64,000 nt of DNA from Elusimicrobiota bacterium (GTDB lineage: Bacteria > Elusimicrobiota > Elusimicrobia > FEN-1173): contig JADJZR010000006.1 in NCBI GenBank assembly GCA_016715645.1, forward strand, positions 1 to 64,000, read 5' to 3'. The notes below the pieces were generated by a model that ran no database searches, was not told the DNA's origin, and saw only the letters and a program-made list of their open reading frames with translations. This document shows positions 42,372 to 50,974 of this stretch, in pieces (within the stretch, counting starts at the first letter, position 1; each line of letters begins with the position of its first letter). A program made the position numbers and the translations under genes.

Positions 42372-43453
42372 CCGTTTCCCATTGGGACATGGTGTATGGC
42401 CGGCCATCGATTTCAAAAGAGGCCTTATTGTATGGCGTGGCGGTGGCGTTGCATTTACCGCTCTTGTTTTTGCAATTTAAAGCGCCTTTAAAAGTGAAAG
42501 AAAATAATGATTCGTTGTACGTGATCAACATGCGCGACAAGGCCATCGATCAGATATTGGCGAAAGGGGTGTTTATCCCCAAGTCGGTGCCGGGGATGTC
42601 GCCGCCGAAGGTGGATCTTTCAGGAATCGTTCGGGGTAGGCCATCCATTCCGGCGCCGTCAATGTCGGTGAACAATCTCAGTATAGGGTCGCAGGGCGTG
42701 TTGCCACCGAGCATGAATTTAACGGGGCCGACCGTGGTTCCTCCTAAAATCACCTCGGTACCTGATGTAGCGGGGGGCCCTGGTGGAGGGGGTGTAGGCG
42801 CTCCCGTTGCCGATAAAGGCGCTTTTCGTGTCGCCCCCAACTCCATACAGTCGCTGGTTGTTGGATCAGGTAAAATTACAGGGGCAAACACTTCGGCCCA
42901 AACGATACATGTTCCAACGGGCCCAACCGCTCGGGCCGAAGAAGGCCTAGGCACCGCTGAAAAAAAAATCTCGAGAATCCCTTTGCCCGCACCTGTCTCC
43001 ATGAATTCCGGCATGACCTCCGCTCCCGCGCTTAAAGACAGGGGGGCTCGGGAAGGAAACATCGTTGTTCCAGCTCCCATTGAATTGGGTCCGGATGAAA
43101 ACGTCTCGGTGGCCTCGGCACAGCCTCGACAGCTGACGCCGGACGAGCGGAAAAAAGAACTGTTCCCTATTCGGGGAGCGTTGCGGGGGCGGGGGGTGTT
43201 GAAATCCGAACAGCCGGAGTTTCCTGAATGGGCGCGCAAAAGGGGCATCGAGGCCACGGTTCGGTTGCGGTTTTCAGTGACGCCGGATGGGCGGGTGAAA
43301 GAAAACATCGACACGGTATTGGGGTCGGGCTATTCCGAGTTGGATAAGTTGGCGCGATCGGCGCTTTTGAAGTGGGTGTTTGAGCCCTTGGCGGCGGATA
43401 AAGGCAACGAAGTCCAAGACGGCGAAATCGAGTTTAAGTTCTCCATCAAATGA
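42368..43453 (+). CDS. tonB: TonB-family energy transducer
   Basis: 361 residues. An N-terminal hydrophobic segment (YGVAVALHLPLLFLQF) is followed by a long Pro/Gly/Ser linker and a C-terminal TonB domain: QPEFPEWARKRGIEATVRLR, then FSVTPDGRVKENIDTVLGSG and ALLKWVFEPL. The P.FPEWARK..IEGTV.L.F.V..DG.V pattern is diagnostic. It transmits energy from the ExbB/ExbD motor to outer-membrane proteins. It is coupled on both sides by 4-nt overlaps. No TonB-dependent receptor is encoded in the window. Confidence 0.9.
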   Translation: MTVSHWDMVYGRPSISKEALLYGVAVALHLPLLFLQFKAPLKVKENNDSLYVINMRDKAIDQILAKGVFIPKSVPGMSPPKVDLSGIVRGRPSIPAPSMSVNNLSIGSQGVLPPSMNLTGPTVVPPKITSVPDVAGGPGGGGVGAPVADKGAFRVAPNSIQSLVVGSGKITGANTSAQTIHVPTGPTARAEEGLGTAEKKISRIPLPAPVSMNSGMTSAPALKDRGAREGNIVVPAPIELGPDENVSVASAQPRQLTPDERKKELFPIRGALRGRGVLKSEQPEFPEWARKRGIEATVRLRFSVTPDGRVKENIDTVLGSGYSELDKLARSALLKWVFEPLAADKGNEVQDGEIEFKFSIK

Positions 43454-44487
43454 AAAAATACGGATTCGTGATCCTTTTTTACTCACTGGGAGCCGGATCG
43501 GTCCGGGCGGCGGAGACTGCCGTTGAAAACAAACCCGTCATCTCGCGCACCGCTCCCCGTTTGGAAAAAGACGAAATTGAGAAAGTTTCCGGAAAACTGG
43601 GGGCCGATGAAAAGGGAGCCGAATCTGTTTCCATTACCGGAACCGAACGGGTGGCCGCAAGCACCGATACCATCAGCCAAGACATTCAAGCCTCGGCTCA
43701 AGATGAAGTTCCCATCGTTTTGGAGCCGCCGCCCCTGGATTTGCCGTTTAAAGACGTGGTGGGGTTCGCCCGTCCGGGGCAAGGGGAACGGGTGCTGACA
43801 GGGCCTGTGGACCATATGCCCGGCAACGAAATATTGGGGTTGGCCGTGGTGGACGCGCGGCAAGGATTAAGTCCTTTGGCTTTAAAAATTCCAACGCCAC
43901 CTTTTGTCCGCATGGAGTCGCCCTTCGGCAACGAGGCCACCCAATGGACCTTTCGCGTGGAAGACCCTTCGGAGCGGGCGGTGTATCAGACCGCGGGGGT
44001 GTCTAAACCACCGGCCATTTTAACCTGGGATGGATACCGCGACGGTGAGATGCTGATGTTGGCGGGGGTGGTTTACCAACCGGTGTTGCGGCTGACAGAC
44101 CCGCGGGGCCTTCCGCAACAATTTTTTGGCGACCCCATTCAGTTGGATGTCTTGCAGTTCGACCAGGGGGGGGTGAGGCATGTGGAATTTCGGACCCACG
44201 CCCTGTTCCAGAACAACTCTCAAGAAATGGCTGTGGAGGCGGTGCCGTTGGTGCGTTCGTTGTTGAACGCGATGCGGGTACACGACACCGCGCCTTACCG
44301 GATCACCTTGTATGAGTCGGATTCCGGCCGGCCGTTGGCGGAAAAACGGTTAGCCGTCATGAAAAAGTTTTTTATGGACGCGTTGGTTATGGACGCGGAC
44401 CGGTTTGTGTTTGGGGTACAACCGCCCCACGAGCGCGGGTTGGTGACTGAGTTTTTAATGGGGCTCTCCGCGGTGACCGTTCCGTGA
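43450..44487 (+). CDS. Exported envelope protein, OmpA-like C-terminal region
   Basis: 345 residues. Signal peptide (KKYGFVILFYSLGAGSVRAA), a variable region to about 150, a beta-sandwich-like segment (TQWTFRVEDPSERAVYQTAG, then PPAILTWDGYRDGEMLMLAG) that resembles FlgD-type Ig folds, and a final region where ITLYESDSGRPLAEKRLAVM and KFFMDALVMDADRFVFGV follow the layout of a divergent OmpA domain. The peptidoglycan-binding residues of OmpA are not recognisable. As part of the tonB operon it probably sits in the periplasm near the outer membrane. Confidence 0.6.
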   Translation: MKKYGFVILFYSLGAGSVRAAETAVENKPVISRTAPRLEKDEIEKVSGKLGADEKGAESVSITGTERVAASTDTISQDIQASAQDEVPIVLEPPPLDLPFKDVVGFARPGQGERVLTGPVDHMPGNEILGLAVVDARQGLSPLALKIPTPPFVRMESPFGNEATQWTFRVEDPSERAVYQTAGVSKPPAILTWDGYRDGEMLMLAGVVYQPVLRLTDPRGLPQQFFGDPIQLDVLQFDQGGVRHVEFRTHALFQNNSQEMAVEAVPLVRSLLNAMRVHDTAPYRITLYESDSGRPLAEKRLAVMKKFFMDALVMDADRFVFGVQPPHERGLVTEFLMGLSAVTVP

Positions 44488-45289
44488 AATGGAAATGGAT
44501 GTCTGTGGTGACCGCTGTGTTAACGGCGGGGTTCCTGTGGGCGGCCGACCCGGCGGTTTTGGCGGAACAGGGTAAAAAATGTTTGATAAGGGCGATTACA
44601 ACAAGGCTCTTCAAATTTTTTTACGGCTTAAAAAAGAAGATCCGTCTCACCCCCTGCCGAAAGAATACATCAATAAGTGCCAAGACAAAATTGTTGAAGC
44701 CGAAAAAGAAATTCGCATGAAAAAGGCCAAGGAAGAAGGTTCCAACGCGTCGGATTTGTTCGCCCCCACGGAACCCGCCCCGGCCTGGACGGCCCCCAGT
44801 CAACGCAAGTTGAATCCCGCTAAAAAAACAACCAAAAAATCAAAAAAGAAAAAACGCACAACTTATTCAACCCCCGGGTCGCTGTACCAAAAGGAGAAAA
44901 GGCCGTCGCCTTTGTTGGTTCAGCAACAGGCCTTGACCGAAGGGTATCGAAACAAAATATTGGAGGGCAAAGCCATTGAAATAAAACGCTCCGGTCGAAA
45001 AGTAGAAGTGGTGGCGTTTTTGAGCCGGTTGTTTTTGCCTTTTTCCGACGTGTTGGCCCCTGACGCCGTTCCCGCTATTGAAATCGTGGCGAGAGAGCTG
45101 TCCCACGATCCGGGCCGGACGACCACCTTGAGGGCCGTGGATTCGCTGACCCCCGCTGTCCGCCAACAGATGCTGGATTTGCCCGCTCGACGGGTATCCA
45201 TCTTGTTTAGTTATTTTGTCCACGCGGCCGTGAGCGAAGAAATGGGCGGCGACCGCTTGACGTTCACCGCGAAAGATTTGGACGATTAG
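44484..45289 (+). CDS. Exported TPR/OmpA-like envelope protein, apparent -1 frameshift
   Basis: The start GTG 44484 overlaps the previous stop and encodes a signal peptide (WMSVVTAVLTAGFLWAADPA). After AEQGKK, at six A (44574-44579), the reading must step back one base to continue as MFDKGDYNKALQIFLRLKKE, a TPR unit. Then comes a Lys-rich linker and a C-terminal OmpA-like half (EIVARELSHDPGRTTTLRAV). As written the first frame ends at 44720 and the second is open 44579-45289. A missing A, transcriptional slippage or programmed -1 frameshifting on the A-run are all possible. The 3' part of this gene is duplicated at 48157-48367. Confidence 0.65.
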
Positions 45290-46347
45290 AAATTATCCGC
45301 AAACAAATATATCGTATCGAAAGGAGATATTAATGGGGAAGTTTCGAAAACATCTGTTGGCGACGGTGTTGGTGGGAATTGCGGTAACGGGATGGGCGCG
45401 GGTGAACAGGTTGGAGCCGTGGGCTCCGGGTTTTGACGCCAATGTCTCTAGCCAAAAATGGAATCATGCTGTGTTTGCCCACGTGGCCAACAGCGGGGCT
45501 TATGGCACGGACACGACAGGATTGGGGTATTCGTTAACGACTCCCTATGGAAAAAACTGGGAACTGGCTGGGACCTGGGGGATCAAGACCTTGGACTCGG
45601 AGGGGGTGTATGACGATTCGGGGATCACGGATTTGTCGTTTGGGGCTAAGGGGAAATTGCCGAAAGAGTGGATGGGCGACTCCCTGAAAGGGGTGGGGGA
45701 ATTCGGCGTTTCGATCCCCACAGGGGATCCGGATCATGGGATCGGCGCGGGCGGGTTCGGCTTCTTTGGAAACGTCGGCGTGACGGCGCCGCTTCGGGCG
45801 GTTCGAGGGTACGCCCAGCTGGGGATGAAACTGTACACGGAAGGAAGCAATACCCAATGGGGCAACACGCTCAGTTATTCGGCGGGAGGTATGTACTCGT
45901 TGGGGTCGGAGTGGATGCTTTCCGGAGACGTGCGCGTGTTGACCCACGCTAAAGACAAAATTGACGGAGTGACATTGCCCGACGCTGTCCAGGAAGCCTA
46001 CCTGGCCCCCGGCGGCGTGTGGCACCCCGCGGATTTGCCCTTTGAAACCCAAGGCCTTCTGTTGATTGGTCTCACGGGTGACTCCTACGATTTCGGCCTC
46101 CAGGCCGGGGTTCGGTTTTAAGGCTTGCATGCAACACCCCTTCTGAGAACCGTAATTCCAGCTGTCGTGTAATAACGTCCCCTAAGGGGGTGTATCCTAT
46201 GCCGCTTTCCTTATTTCTCGGGATTCGTACTCTGGAAACATGATAACGGCGGGGTGAACGCCGAAGGCCTTGGCCAACTGTTCTGCCCGGTGTTTGCCGA
46301 TGTCCACGCGGCCGTTTTCCAGTAGACTTAGATTTGTGGGACTGATA
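45079..46347. repeat. 1.27-kb direct duplication, copy 1
   Basis: From TGAAATCGTGGCGAGAGAGC at 45079 to ACTGATA at 46347 the sequence is nearly identical to 48157-49424. It carries the 3' end of the OmpA-like gene, the whole porin-like gene and the 3' end of a minus-strand HTH gene. This copy is the intact one. Confidence 0.95.
45333..46121 (+). CDS. Outer-membrane beta-barrel (porin-like) protein
   Basis: 262 residues after AAAGGAGAT. Signal peptide (KHLLATVLVGIAVTGWARVN), then alternating amphipathic strands rich in Gly and aromatic residues (for example GFGFFGNVGVTAPLRAVRGY, then AQLGMKLYTEG). It ends in Phe (FGLQAGVRF), the usual sorting signal for outer-membrane barrels. No specific family recognised. 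It is the last gene of the envelope cluster and lies entirely within the duplicated segment; the second copy is frameshifted. Confidence 0.75.
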   Translation: MGKFRKHLLATVLVGIAVTGWARVNRLEPWAPGFDANVSSQKWNHAVFAHVANSGAYGTDTTGLGYSLTTPYGKNWELAGTWGIKTLDSEGVYDDSGITDLSFGAKGKLPKEWMGDSLKGVGEFGVSIPTGDPDHGIGAGGFGFFGNVGVTAPLRAVRGYAQLGMKLYTEGSNTQWGNTLSYSAGGMYSLGSEWMLSGDVRVLTHAKDKIDGVTLPDAVQEAYLAPGGVWHPADLPFETQGLLLIGLTGDSYDFGLQAGVRF

Positions 46348-46472
46348 GCGGATTTCCTGGCTAACTCTTCCTGCGTCCACTGTTTTAGCTCACGCAAAAG
46401 ACGGATCACCTCTCCGGTGGTCAGTCCCACAAAAACTGTGGCCGCTTTAAATTCATTTGGATTGATCTTCAT
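46197..46472 (-). CDS. XRE-type HTH antitoxin (HigA-like)
   Basis: 91 residues from ATG 46472, chosen because AGGAGG (46484-46479) lies at ideal spacing. It reads MKINPNEFKAATVFVGLTTG, then a helix-turn-helix (QWTQEELARKSAISPTNLSL, then LENGRVDIGKHRAEQLAKAF). It follows a RelE-like gene on the same strand by 10 nt, the toxin-first order of HigBA loci. The C-terminal 50 residues lie inside the 1.27-kb duplication and reappear at 49274-49424 fused to another gene. Confidence 0.8.
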   Translation of the reverse strand: MKINPNEFKAATVFVGLTTGEVIRLLRELKQWTQEELARKSAISPTNLSLLENGRVDIGKHRAEQLAKAFGVHPAVIMFPEYESREIRKAA

Positions 46473-46482
46473 GCGCATCCTC

Positions 46483-46830
46483 CTAATAATCGTGAGGGGA
46501 AATCTCCAGAACCAGAACTCGCCCCGTTTTCGGGTCAACAAAATAGACAACCCGGTATTTTAAACTAAGACGGGAAGACCGTTGCCATTCCCGTTCCCCT
46601 TTCAGCTTTTCATCGTGGAACCCCGGAAAGTTCTTGAGGATCCCCGGCCCGTGGCGATAAACGAGATCTTTCCAAAGTTCGTATTGGGCGGACCAAACAT
46701 TTGCCCAATTCCAGGCGAGCCAACCAGGTTCGCGACGATATATCTGTTTCTTTGTAAAGACATGGGCTTCGTCGCTGTTGGTTTTCCCTTCATTCCGGAA
46801 TGACGAAATATGGGTTCCAGCTAACTCCAT
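46483..46830 (-). CDS. RelE/HigB-like toxin, 5' end altered by a repeat
   Basis: The C-terminal part (FHDEKLKGEREWQRSSRLSL, then KYRVVYFVDPKTGRVLVLEI and PHDY) is typical of RelE/YoeB-fold mRNA interferases that end in a PHDY-like motif. The only available start, ATG 46830, falls inside an intergenic repeat (46791-46897), so the first about 15 codons derive from the repeat and the native start is lost or lies further in with no ATG. The protein may be inactive. It precedes the HTH antitoxin by 10 nt. Confidence 0.6.
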   Translation of the reverse strand: MELAGTHISSFRNEGKTNSDEAHVFTKKQIYRREPGWLAWNWANVWSAQYELWKDLVYRHGPGILKNFPGFHDEKLKGEREWQRSSRLSLKYRVVYFVDPKTGRVLVLEISPHDY

Positions 46831-46897
46831 GCCGCAATGACGTGAGTGGTTGCCGCACTTTTACATGTCCGCTAAGTCAATTAGTATACTCCGGCCC
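46791..46897. repeat. Composite intergenic repeat, copy A
   Basis: CATTCCGGAATGACGAAA, then AACTCCATGCCGCAATGACG, then ACATGTCCGCTAAGTCAATT continuing to TAGTATACTCCG. Copy B at 51511-51597 has the same order with changes; copy C at 53357-53380 has only AAGTCAATTAGTATACTCCG. All three copies lie just upstream of small accessory genes. Confidence 0.75.
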
Positions 46898-46928
46898 TTT
46901 GTGCCTTTGTGAATTCTGTATACAATAC

Positions 46929-46953
46929 CGGCAATTTTACGGTATAATTGCCG
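46929..46953 (+). promoter_or_regulatory. Promoter and operator of the first AAA+ ATPase gene
   Basis: A perfect TATAAT (46943-46948) is enclosed by CGGCAATT (46929-46936) and AATTGCCG (46946-46953), an 8-bp inverted repeat that would block the promoter when bound. The -10 ends 7 nt before ATG 46956, so the mRNA is predicted leaderless. Confidence 0.55.
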
Positions 46954-46955
46954 AC

Positions 46956-48101
46956 ATGCTTAACAGATTGCTTTCTTCTCCAAAAACCTCGGCCTTTCTG
47001 TTCGGTCCGCGCGGAACGGGCAAGTCCACCTGGCTGAAGGCCCAAGGTCCGCGCGGGATCTCCTATGATCTCCTGGATGCCCAAAAAGCCCTTCGTTTTG
47101 CGAAAGAACCTGGACTGCTTTACCGCGAGTTGGCCGGAGAAAAACCGGGGACCTGGGTCATCCTCGATGAAATCCAAAAAGTTCCCGCCCTCTTGGATGA
47201 TGTGCATCGTCTCATGGAAGAAAAACGCCTTCGCTTCCTGATGTCCGGGTCGAGCGCCCGAAAACTGAGGAGAGGCGCGGCCAATCTCCTGGGAGGGCGC
47301 GCCATTCAGTTGGGGCTTTTTCCATTGGTTTCGCGGGAATTGGGAAATCTCTTTCATGTGGAACGGGCTATGCGCTACGGAACTCTCCCGATGTCATGGC
47401 AGAGCGAAGATCCGGGCACTTTTTTGAGGGGTTACGCTCAAACCTACCTCCAGGAAGAAGTAAAAAGTGAAGCGCTCACGCGTCAGCTGGGTGGGTTCGC
47501 TCGGTTTTTGGAGGTGGCGGCGCGGCAGAACGGGCAGGTCACCAATGTGTCGAACATTGCCCGAGATGCGCTTGTGGCCCGGACAACCGTGCAAGGTTTT
47601 TTTGAGATATTGATTGACACCCTGATGGGGTATTGGTTGCCCGCCTGGAAACTGAAACGTTCAACCAAACAGATCGCACATCCCAAATTTTATTTTTTTG
47701 ATCCCGGGGTGTGCCGCGCGCTCATGGAGCGGGCGGCCTATCCGGTCCAGCCGGAAGAGAGGGGGTTCCTCCTTGAGTCCCTTGTGCTCAATGAGCTTCG
47801 CGCGTATCTTTCCTATCATCGGCTTCACTATCCCCTGTTCTTCTGGCGGAGTCCGGACGACGTTGAAGTGGATATCCTCTTTGAAACAAAAAAGGGCTAT
47901 CTCGCGCTGGAAATCAAGAGTTCCCCGCGATGGGATGAACGTTTTGGGAAAGGACTGACCCGTGTCCGGGAAGAGATGGGGACAAAAGTTAAATGTCTTG
48001 GGGTATTTCTAGGCGACCGAGATCTCAAGACACCCCATGGCGATGTTTGGACATTGTCCCACTTTCTCACCAGGCTGTGGAACGGGGAGCTGATTGAATA
48101 G
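46956..48101 (+). CDS. AAA+ ATPase with DUF4143 domain, first copy
   Basis: 381 residues from ATG 46956. The N-terminal AAA_14 domain has Walker A FGPRGTGKSTWL and Walker B TWVILDEIQKVP, followed by LMEEKRLRFLMSGSSARKL. The C-terminal DUF4143 restriction-endonuclease-like fold has FFWRSPDDVEVDILFETKKG and LALEIKSS (the D...E.K pattern). Such proteins are abundant, patchily distributed and of unknown function, often found with toxin-antitoxin genes. It lies between the two copies of the 1.27-kb duplication. A second, unrelated-looking copy of the family is encoded at 49.7 kb. Confidence 0.85.
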   Translation: MLNRLLSSPKTSAFLFGPRGTGKSTWLKAQGPRGISYDLLDAQKALRFAKEPGLLYRELAGEKPGTWVILDEIQKVPALLDDVHRLMEEKRLRFLMSGSSARKLRRGAANLLGGRAIQLGLFPLVSRELGNLFHVERAMRYGTLPMSWQSEDPGTFLRGYAQTYLQEEVKSEALTRQLGGFARFLEVAARQNGQVTNVSNIARDALVARTTVQGFFEILIDTLMGYWLPAWKLKRSTKQIAHPKFYFFDPGVCRALMERAAYPVQPEERGFLLESLVLNELRAYLSYHRLHYPLFFWRSPDDVEVDILFETKKGYLALEIKSSPRWDERFGKGLTRVREEMGTKVKCLGVFLGDRDLKTPHGDVWTLSHFLTRLWNGELIE

Positions 48102-48156
48102 ACTCAGATAACATTTTATATCTCCTATCACTGCTGTCCTACAGAGCTGTTACCAA

Positions 48157-48367
48157 TGAAATCGTGGCGAGAGAGCTGTCCCACGATCCGGGCCGGACGA
48201 CCACCTTGAGGGCCGTGGATTCGCTGACCCCCGCTGTCCGCCAACAGATGCTGGATTTGCCCGCTCGACGGGTATCCATCTTGTTCAGCTATTTTGTCCA
48301 CGCGGCCGTGAGCGAAGAAATGGGCGGCGACCGCTTGACGTTCACCGCGAAAGATTTGGACGATTAG
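48157..48367 (+). pseudogene. Duplicated 3' fragment of the OmpA-like envelope gene
   Basis: Encodes only the last about 67 residues of the gene at 44484-45289 (ARELSHDPGRTTTLRAVDSL onward), with one silent-looking change. There is no signal peptide or start context, so it is a leftover of the duplication. Confidence 0.9.
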
Positions 48368-48410
48368 AAATTATCCGCAAACAAATATATCGTATCGAAA
48401 GGAGATATTA

Positions 48411-49198
48411 ATGGGGAAGTTTCGAAAACATCTGTTGGCGACGGTGTTGGTGGGAATTGCGGTAACGGGATGGGCGCGGGTGAACAGGTTGGAGTCGTGG
48501 GCTCCGGGTTTTGACGCCAATGTCTCTAGCCAAAAATGGAATCATGCTGTGTTTGCCCACGTGGCCAACAGCGGGGCTTATGGCACGGACACGACAGGAT
48601 TGGGGTATTCGTTAACGACTCCCTATGGAAAAACTGGGAACTGGCTGGGACCTGGGGGATCAAGACCTTGGACTCGGAGGGGGTGTATGACGATTCGGGG
48701 ATCACGGATTTGTCGTTTGGGGCTAAGGGGAAATTGCCGAAAGAGTGGATGGGCGACTCCCTGAAAGGGGTGGGGGAATTCGGCGTTTCGATCCCCACAG
48801 GGGATCCGGATCATGGGATCGGCGCGGGCGGGTTCGGCTTCTTTGGAAACGTCGGCATGACGGCGCCGCTTCGGGCGGTTCGAGGGTACGCCCAGCTGGG
48901 GATGAAACTGTACACGGAAGGACGCAATACCCAATGGGGCAACACGCTCAGTTATTCGGCGGGAGGTATGTACTCGCTGGGGTCGGAGTGGATGCTGTCC
49001 GGAGACGTGCGCGTGTTGACCCACGCTAAAGACAAAATTGACGGAGTGACATTGCCCGACGCTGTCCAGGAAGCCTACCTGGCCCCCGGCGGCGTGTGGC
49101 ACCCCGCGGATTTGCCCTTTGAAACCCAAGGCCTTCTGTTGATTGGTCTCACGGGTGACTCCTACGATTTCGGCCTCCAGGCCGGGGTTCGGTTTTAA
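48411..49198 (+). pseudogene. Second copy of the porin-like gene, frameshifted
   Basis: Same ribosome-binding site and start as the gene at 45333. At 48628-48632 there are five A where copy 1 has six, so the frame is lost after YGKTGNWLG; the remaining barrel (WELAGTWGIKTLDSEGVYDD onward) is intact in the -1 frame down to the terminal Phe. A handful of substitutions distinguish the copies. The deletion lies in a homopolymer, so sequencing error is possible. Confidence 0.9.
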
Positions 49199-49273
49199 GG
49201 CTTGCATGCAACACCCCTTCTGAGAACCGTAATTCCAGCTGTCGTGTAATAACGTCCCCTAAGGGGGTGTATC

Positions 49274-49690
49274 CTATGCTGCTTTCCTTATTTCTCGGGA
49301 TTCGTACTCTGGAAACATGATAACGGCGGGGTGAACGCCGAAGGCCTTGGCCAACTGTTCTGCCCGATGTTTGCCGATGTCCACGCGGCCGTTTTCCAGT
49401 AGACTTAGATTTGTGGGACTGATATTGGTCCCCGGCATCATCAGCTCATAGCGCACATTGCGGCCTTGGCCGTTGTGGTGCCATAGGAGGCCCTTTTCGA
49501 TGAGATCAATGATTTCACGGTAGGCGGTGGCGCGGCTGGCTTTGGTCAGGCCGACGTAGTGCCGCGTGGTGAGGCCGGCGGAAAAGCCTGCTGGTTCGTC
49601 CAGTAACCGGCTGACGGCCTTGCGCTGGCGAGGGCTCAGCTTCACCGTGGCGTGGGTTTGCCAGAAAAAGGCCTTGTTCAGAACAAGGCC
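49274..49690 (-). pseudogene. Chimera of a Fic-protein C-terminal domain and an HTH antitoxin fragment
   Basis: One open minus-strand frame joins two unrelated pieces. The front (FFWQTHATVKLSPRQRKAVS, then GLTTRHYVGLTKASRATAYR and LLWHHNGQGRNVRYEL) is the winged-helix C-terminus typical of Fic-family AMP-transferases, with no Fic catalytic domain. The back (ISPTNLSLLENGRVDIGKHR onward) is the C-terminal half of the HTH protein at 46197, carried in by the duplication. The junction is at 49424-49425. It is a recombination scar rather than a functional gene. Confidence 0.7.
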
Positions 49691-49716
49691 GATTATATTT
49701 TCCGAATGCGTGGGCC

Positions 49717-50952
49717 CTAACGGCCAAACAACCAACCGTCGGGAACAGCCCAAATGCGGCGATCTAATTTTTGGATGGTTGTGCCAGGGTAAACAATCAG
49801 TCCTCCGCGCGCGCCGGGATTATCTTCGAGGAATGATTTCAATCCGGTCATCATTCGTGGACTTAACTTGGGAGATGCTTTGGCTCCCAGAGCCCACACG
49901 TCCCCACCCATTTCCAAAACCGCATCCACTTCCGCTCCGTCGGCTGTCCGCCAGTGGTAAAGATTGAAAATAGAATCCCGGTGGGCCAAGACCTTCATCG
50001 TTTCCATCACAACAAACGATTCATAGAGCGGTCCCAGGTTACCTGATTCAGCGAGCGCGGTAAAATGGGGACGGATCCCCATAGCGTGCCGAGCCAAGCC
50101 CGGGTCCACCGCGTGCCATTTCGGATGTTTAATGAGCCGCTTTGAGGGGTTTCTTGAAAAAGGTTCCAAACGGATCGTCACCATCATCGCGTCAAGTATG
50201 TCGGCATAGGATTGAAGCGTCGGGAGAGAAACCCCAACCAGCGGCGCCAGGGCGTTCAGGTTAACAGTTTGACTTGTCCGCATCAATGCCAAACGGGCAA
50301 ATGTTTCAAAGGCGCCGATATCTCTCAACCGAAAATGTTCGCTGACCAAAGGCGCGACATAAGTGGTTGTGTAATCTCTAAACCACATATCTTTATCCGC
50401 GGAATTTAGTCCCGCAAGAGGAGGAAACCCACCTTCGACAAGAAAGGATTCCCGGGATCGACGCCAGGCCAACGCCTGTCGAGACATGGAAGCCATCGGC
50501 CGAGAAAGAGAGTTTAATTGCAGAAGACCTGGATCTCCTCCCTCTTCGCCCCAAGCGAACGGATAAACGCGCAAAAGGTGAACACGGCCCGCGAGGGTTT
50601 CCCGAATGCGGTTTAGCATCAGGTAATTTCCAGATGTCGCCAATAAAATCCGGGAGGGCGTCTTTCCTCCCTCATCCACCAAAACTTTCACGGCGTCGAA
50701 AATCTCTGGGACTTTGGCCGCCTCGTCGATGACAAGCATGCGCGCCGTGTCGCGATGAGCGCGCAAGAAAGAGACGGGATCGTGTCGAGCCTCTGCCCGA
50801 ACAAGAGGGTCGTCAAAATCAATAAAAACCCCCGCCCCATTCACAAGCCGGCGAAGGAGCGTTGTTTTTCCCGCTTGACGCGGTCCCAGCAAGGCAGAGC
50901 ACCGCCATTTATGAATGGAACCCATCAATGGGGTGGACAGTGTTCTCAGCAT
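49717..50952 (-). CDS. AAA+ ATPase with DUF4143 domain, second copy
   Basis: 411 residues if started at ATG 50952; ATG 50958 is an alternative. I favour 50952 because TACGAT ends exactly 6 nt upstream, as in the other leaderless genes. Walker A is GPRQAGKTTLL and Walker B is MLVIDEAAKVPEI; a sensor-like ILLATSGNYLMLNRI follows. The C-terminal half has the DUF4143 pattern YHWRTADGAEVDAVLEMGGD, though the expected E-x-K reads ALGAKASPK (Glu replaced), which may disable the nuclease-like site. Function unknown. Confidence 0.82.
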   Translation of the reverse strand: MLRTLSTPLMGSIHKWRCSALLGPRQAGKTTLLRRLVNGAGVFIDFDDPLVRAEARHDPVSFLRAHRDTARMLVIDEAAKVPEIFDAVKVLVDEGGKTPSRILLATSGNYLMLNRIRETLAGRVHLLRVYPFAWGEEGGDPGLLQLNSLSRPMASMSRQALAWRRSRESFLVEGGFPPLAGLNSADKDMWFRDYTTTYVAPLVSEHFRLRDIGAFETFARLALMRTSQTVNLNALAPLVGVSLPTLQSYADILDAMMVTIRLEPFSRNPSKRLIKHPKWHAVDPGLARHAMGIRPHFTALAESGNLGPLYESFVVMETMKVLAHRDSIFNLYHWRTADGAEVDAVLEMGGDVWALGAKASPKLSPRMMTGLKSFLEDNPGARGGLIVYPGTTIQKLDRRIWAVPDGWLFGR

Positions 50953-50974
50953 GGACATATCGTAGCAAATGTAT

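Larger units (their letters stand above)
48157..49424. repeat. 1.27-kb direct duplication, copy 2
   Basis: Nearly identical to 45079-46347, one base shorter because of an A deletion in the porin-like gene. It begins 55 nt after the first ATPase stop. Its right end joins the HTH gene fragment to a Fic-like fragment. Confidence 0.95.
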
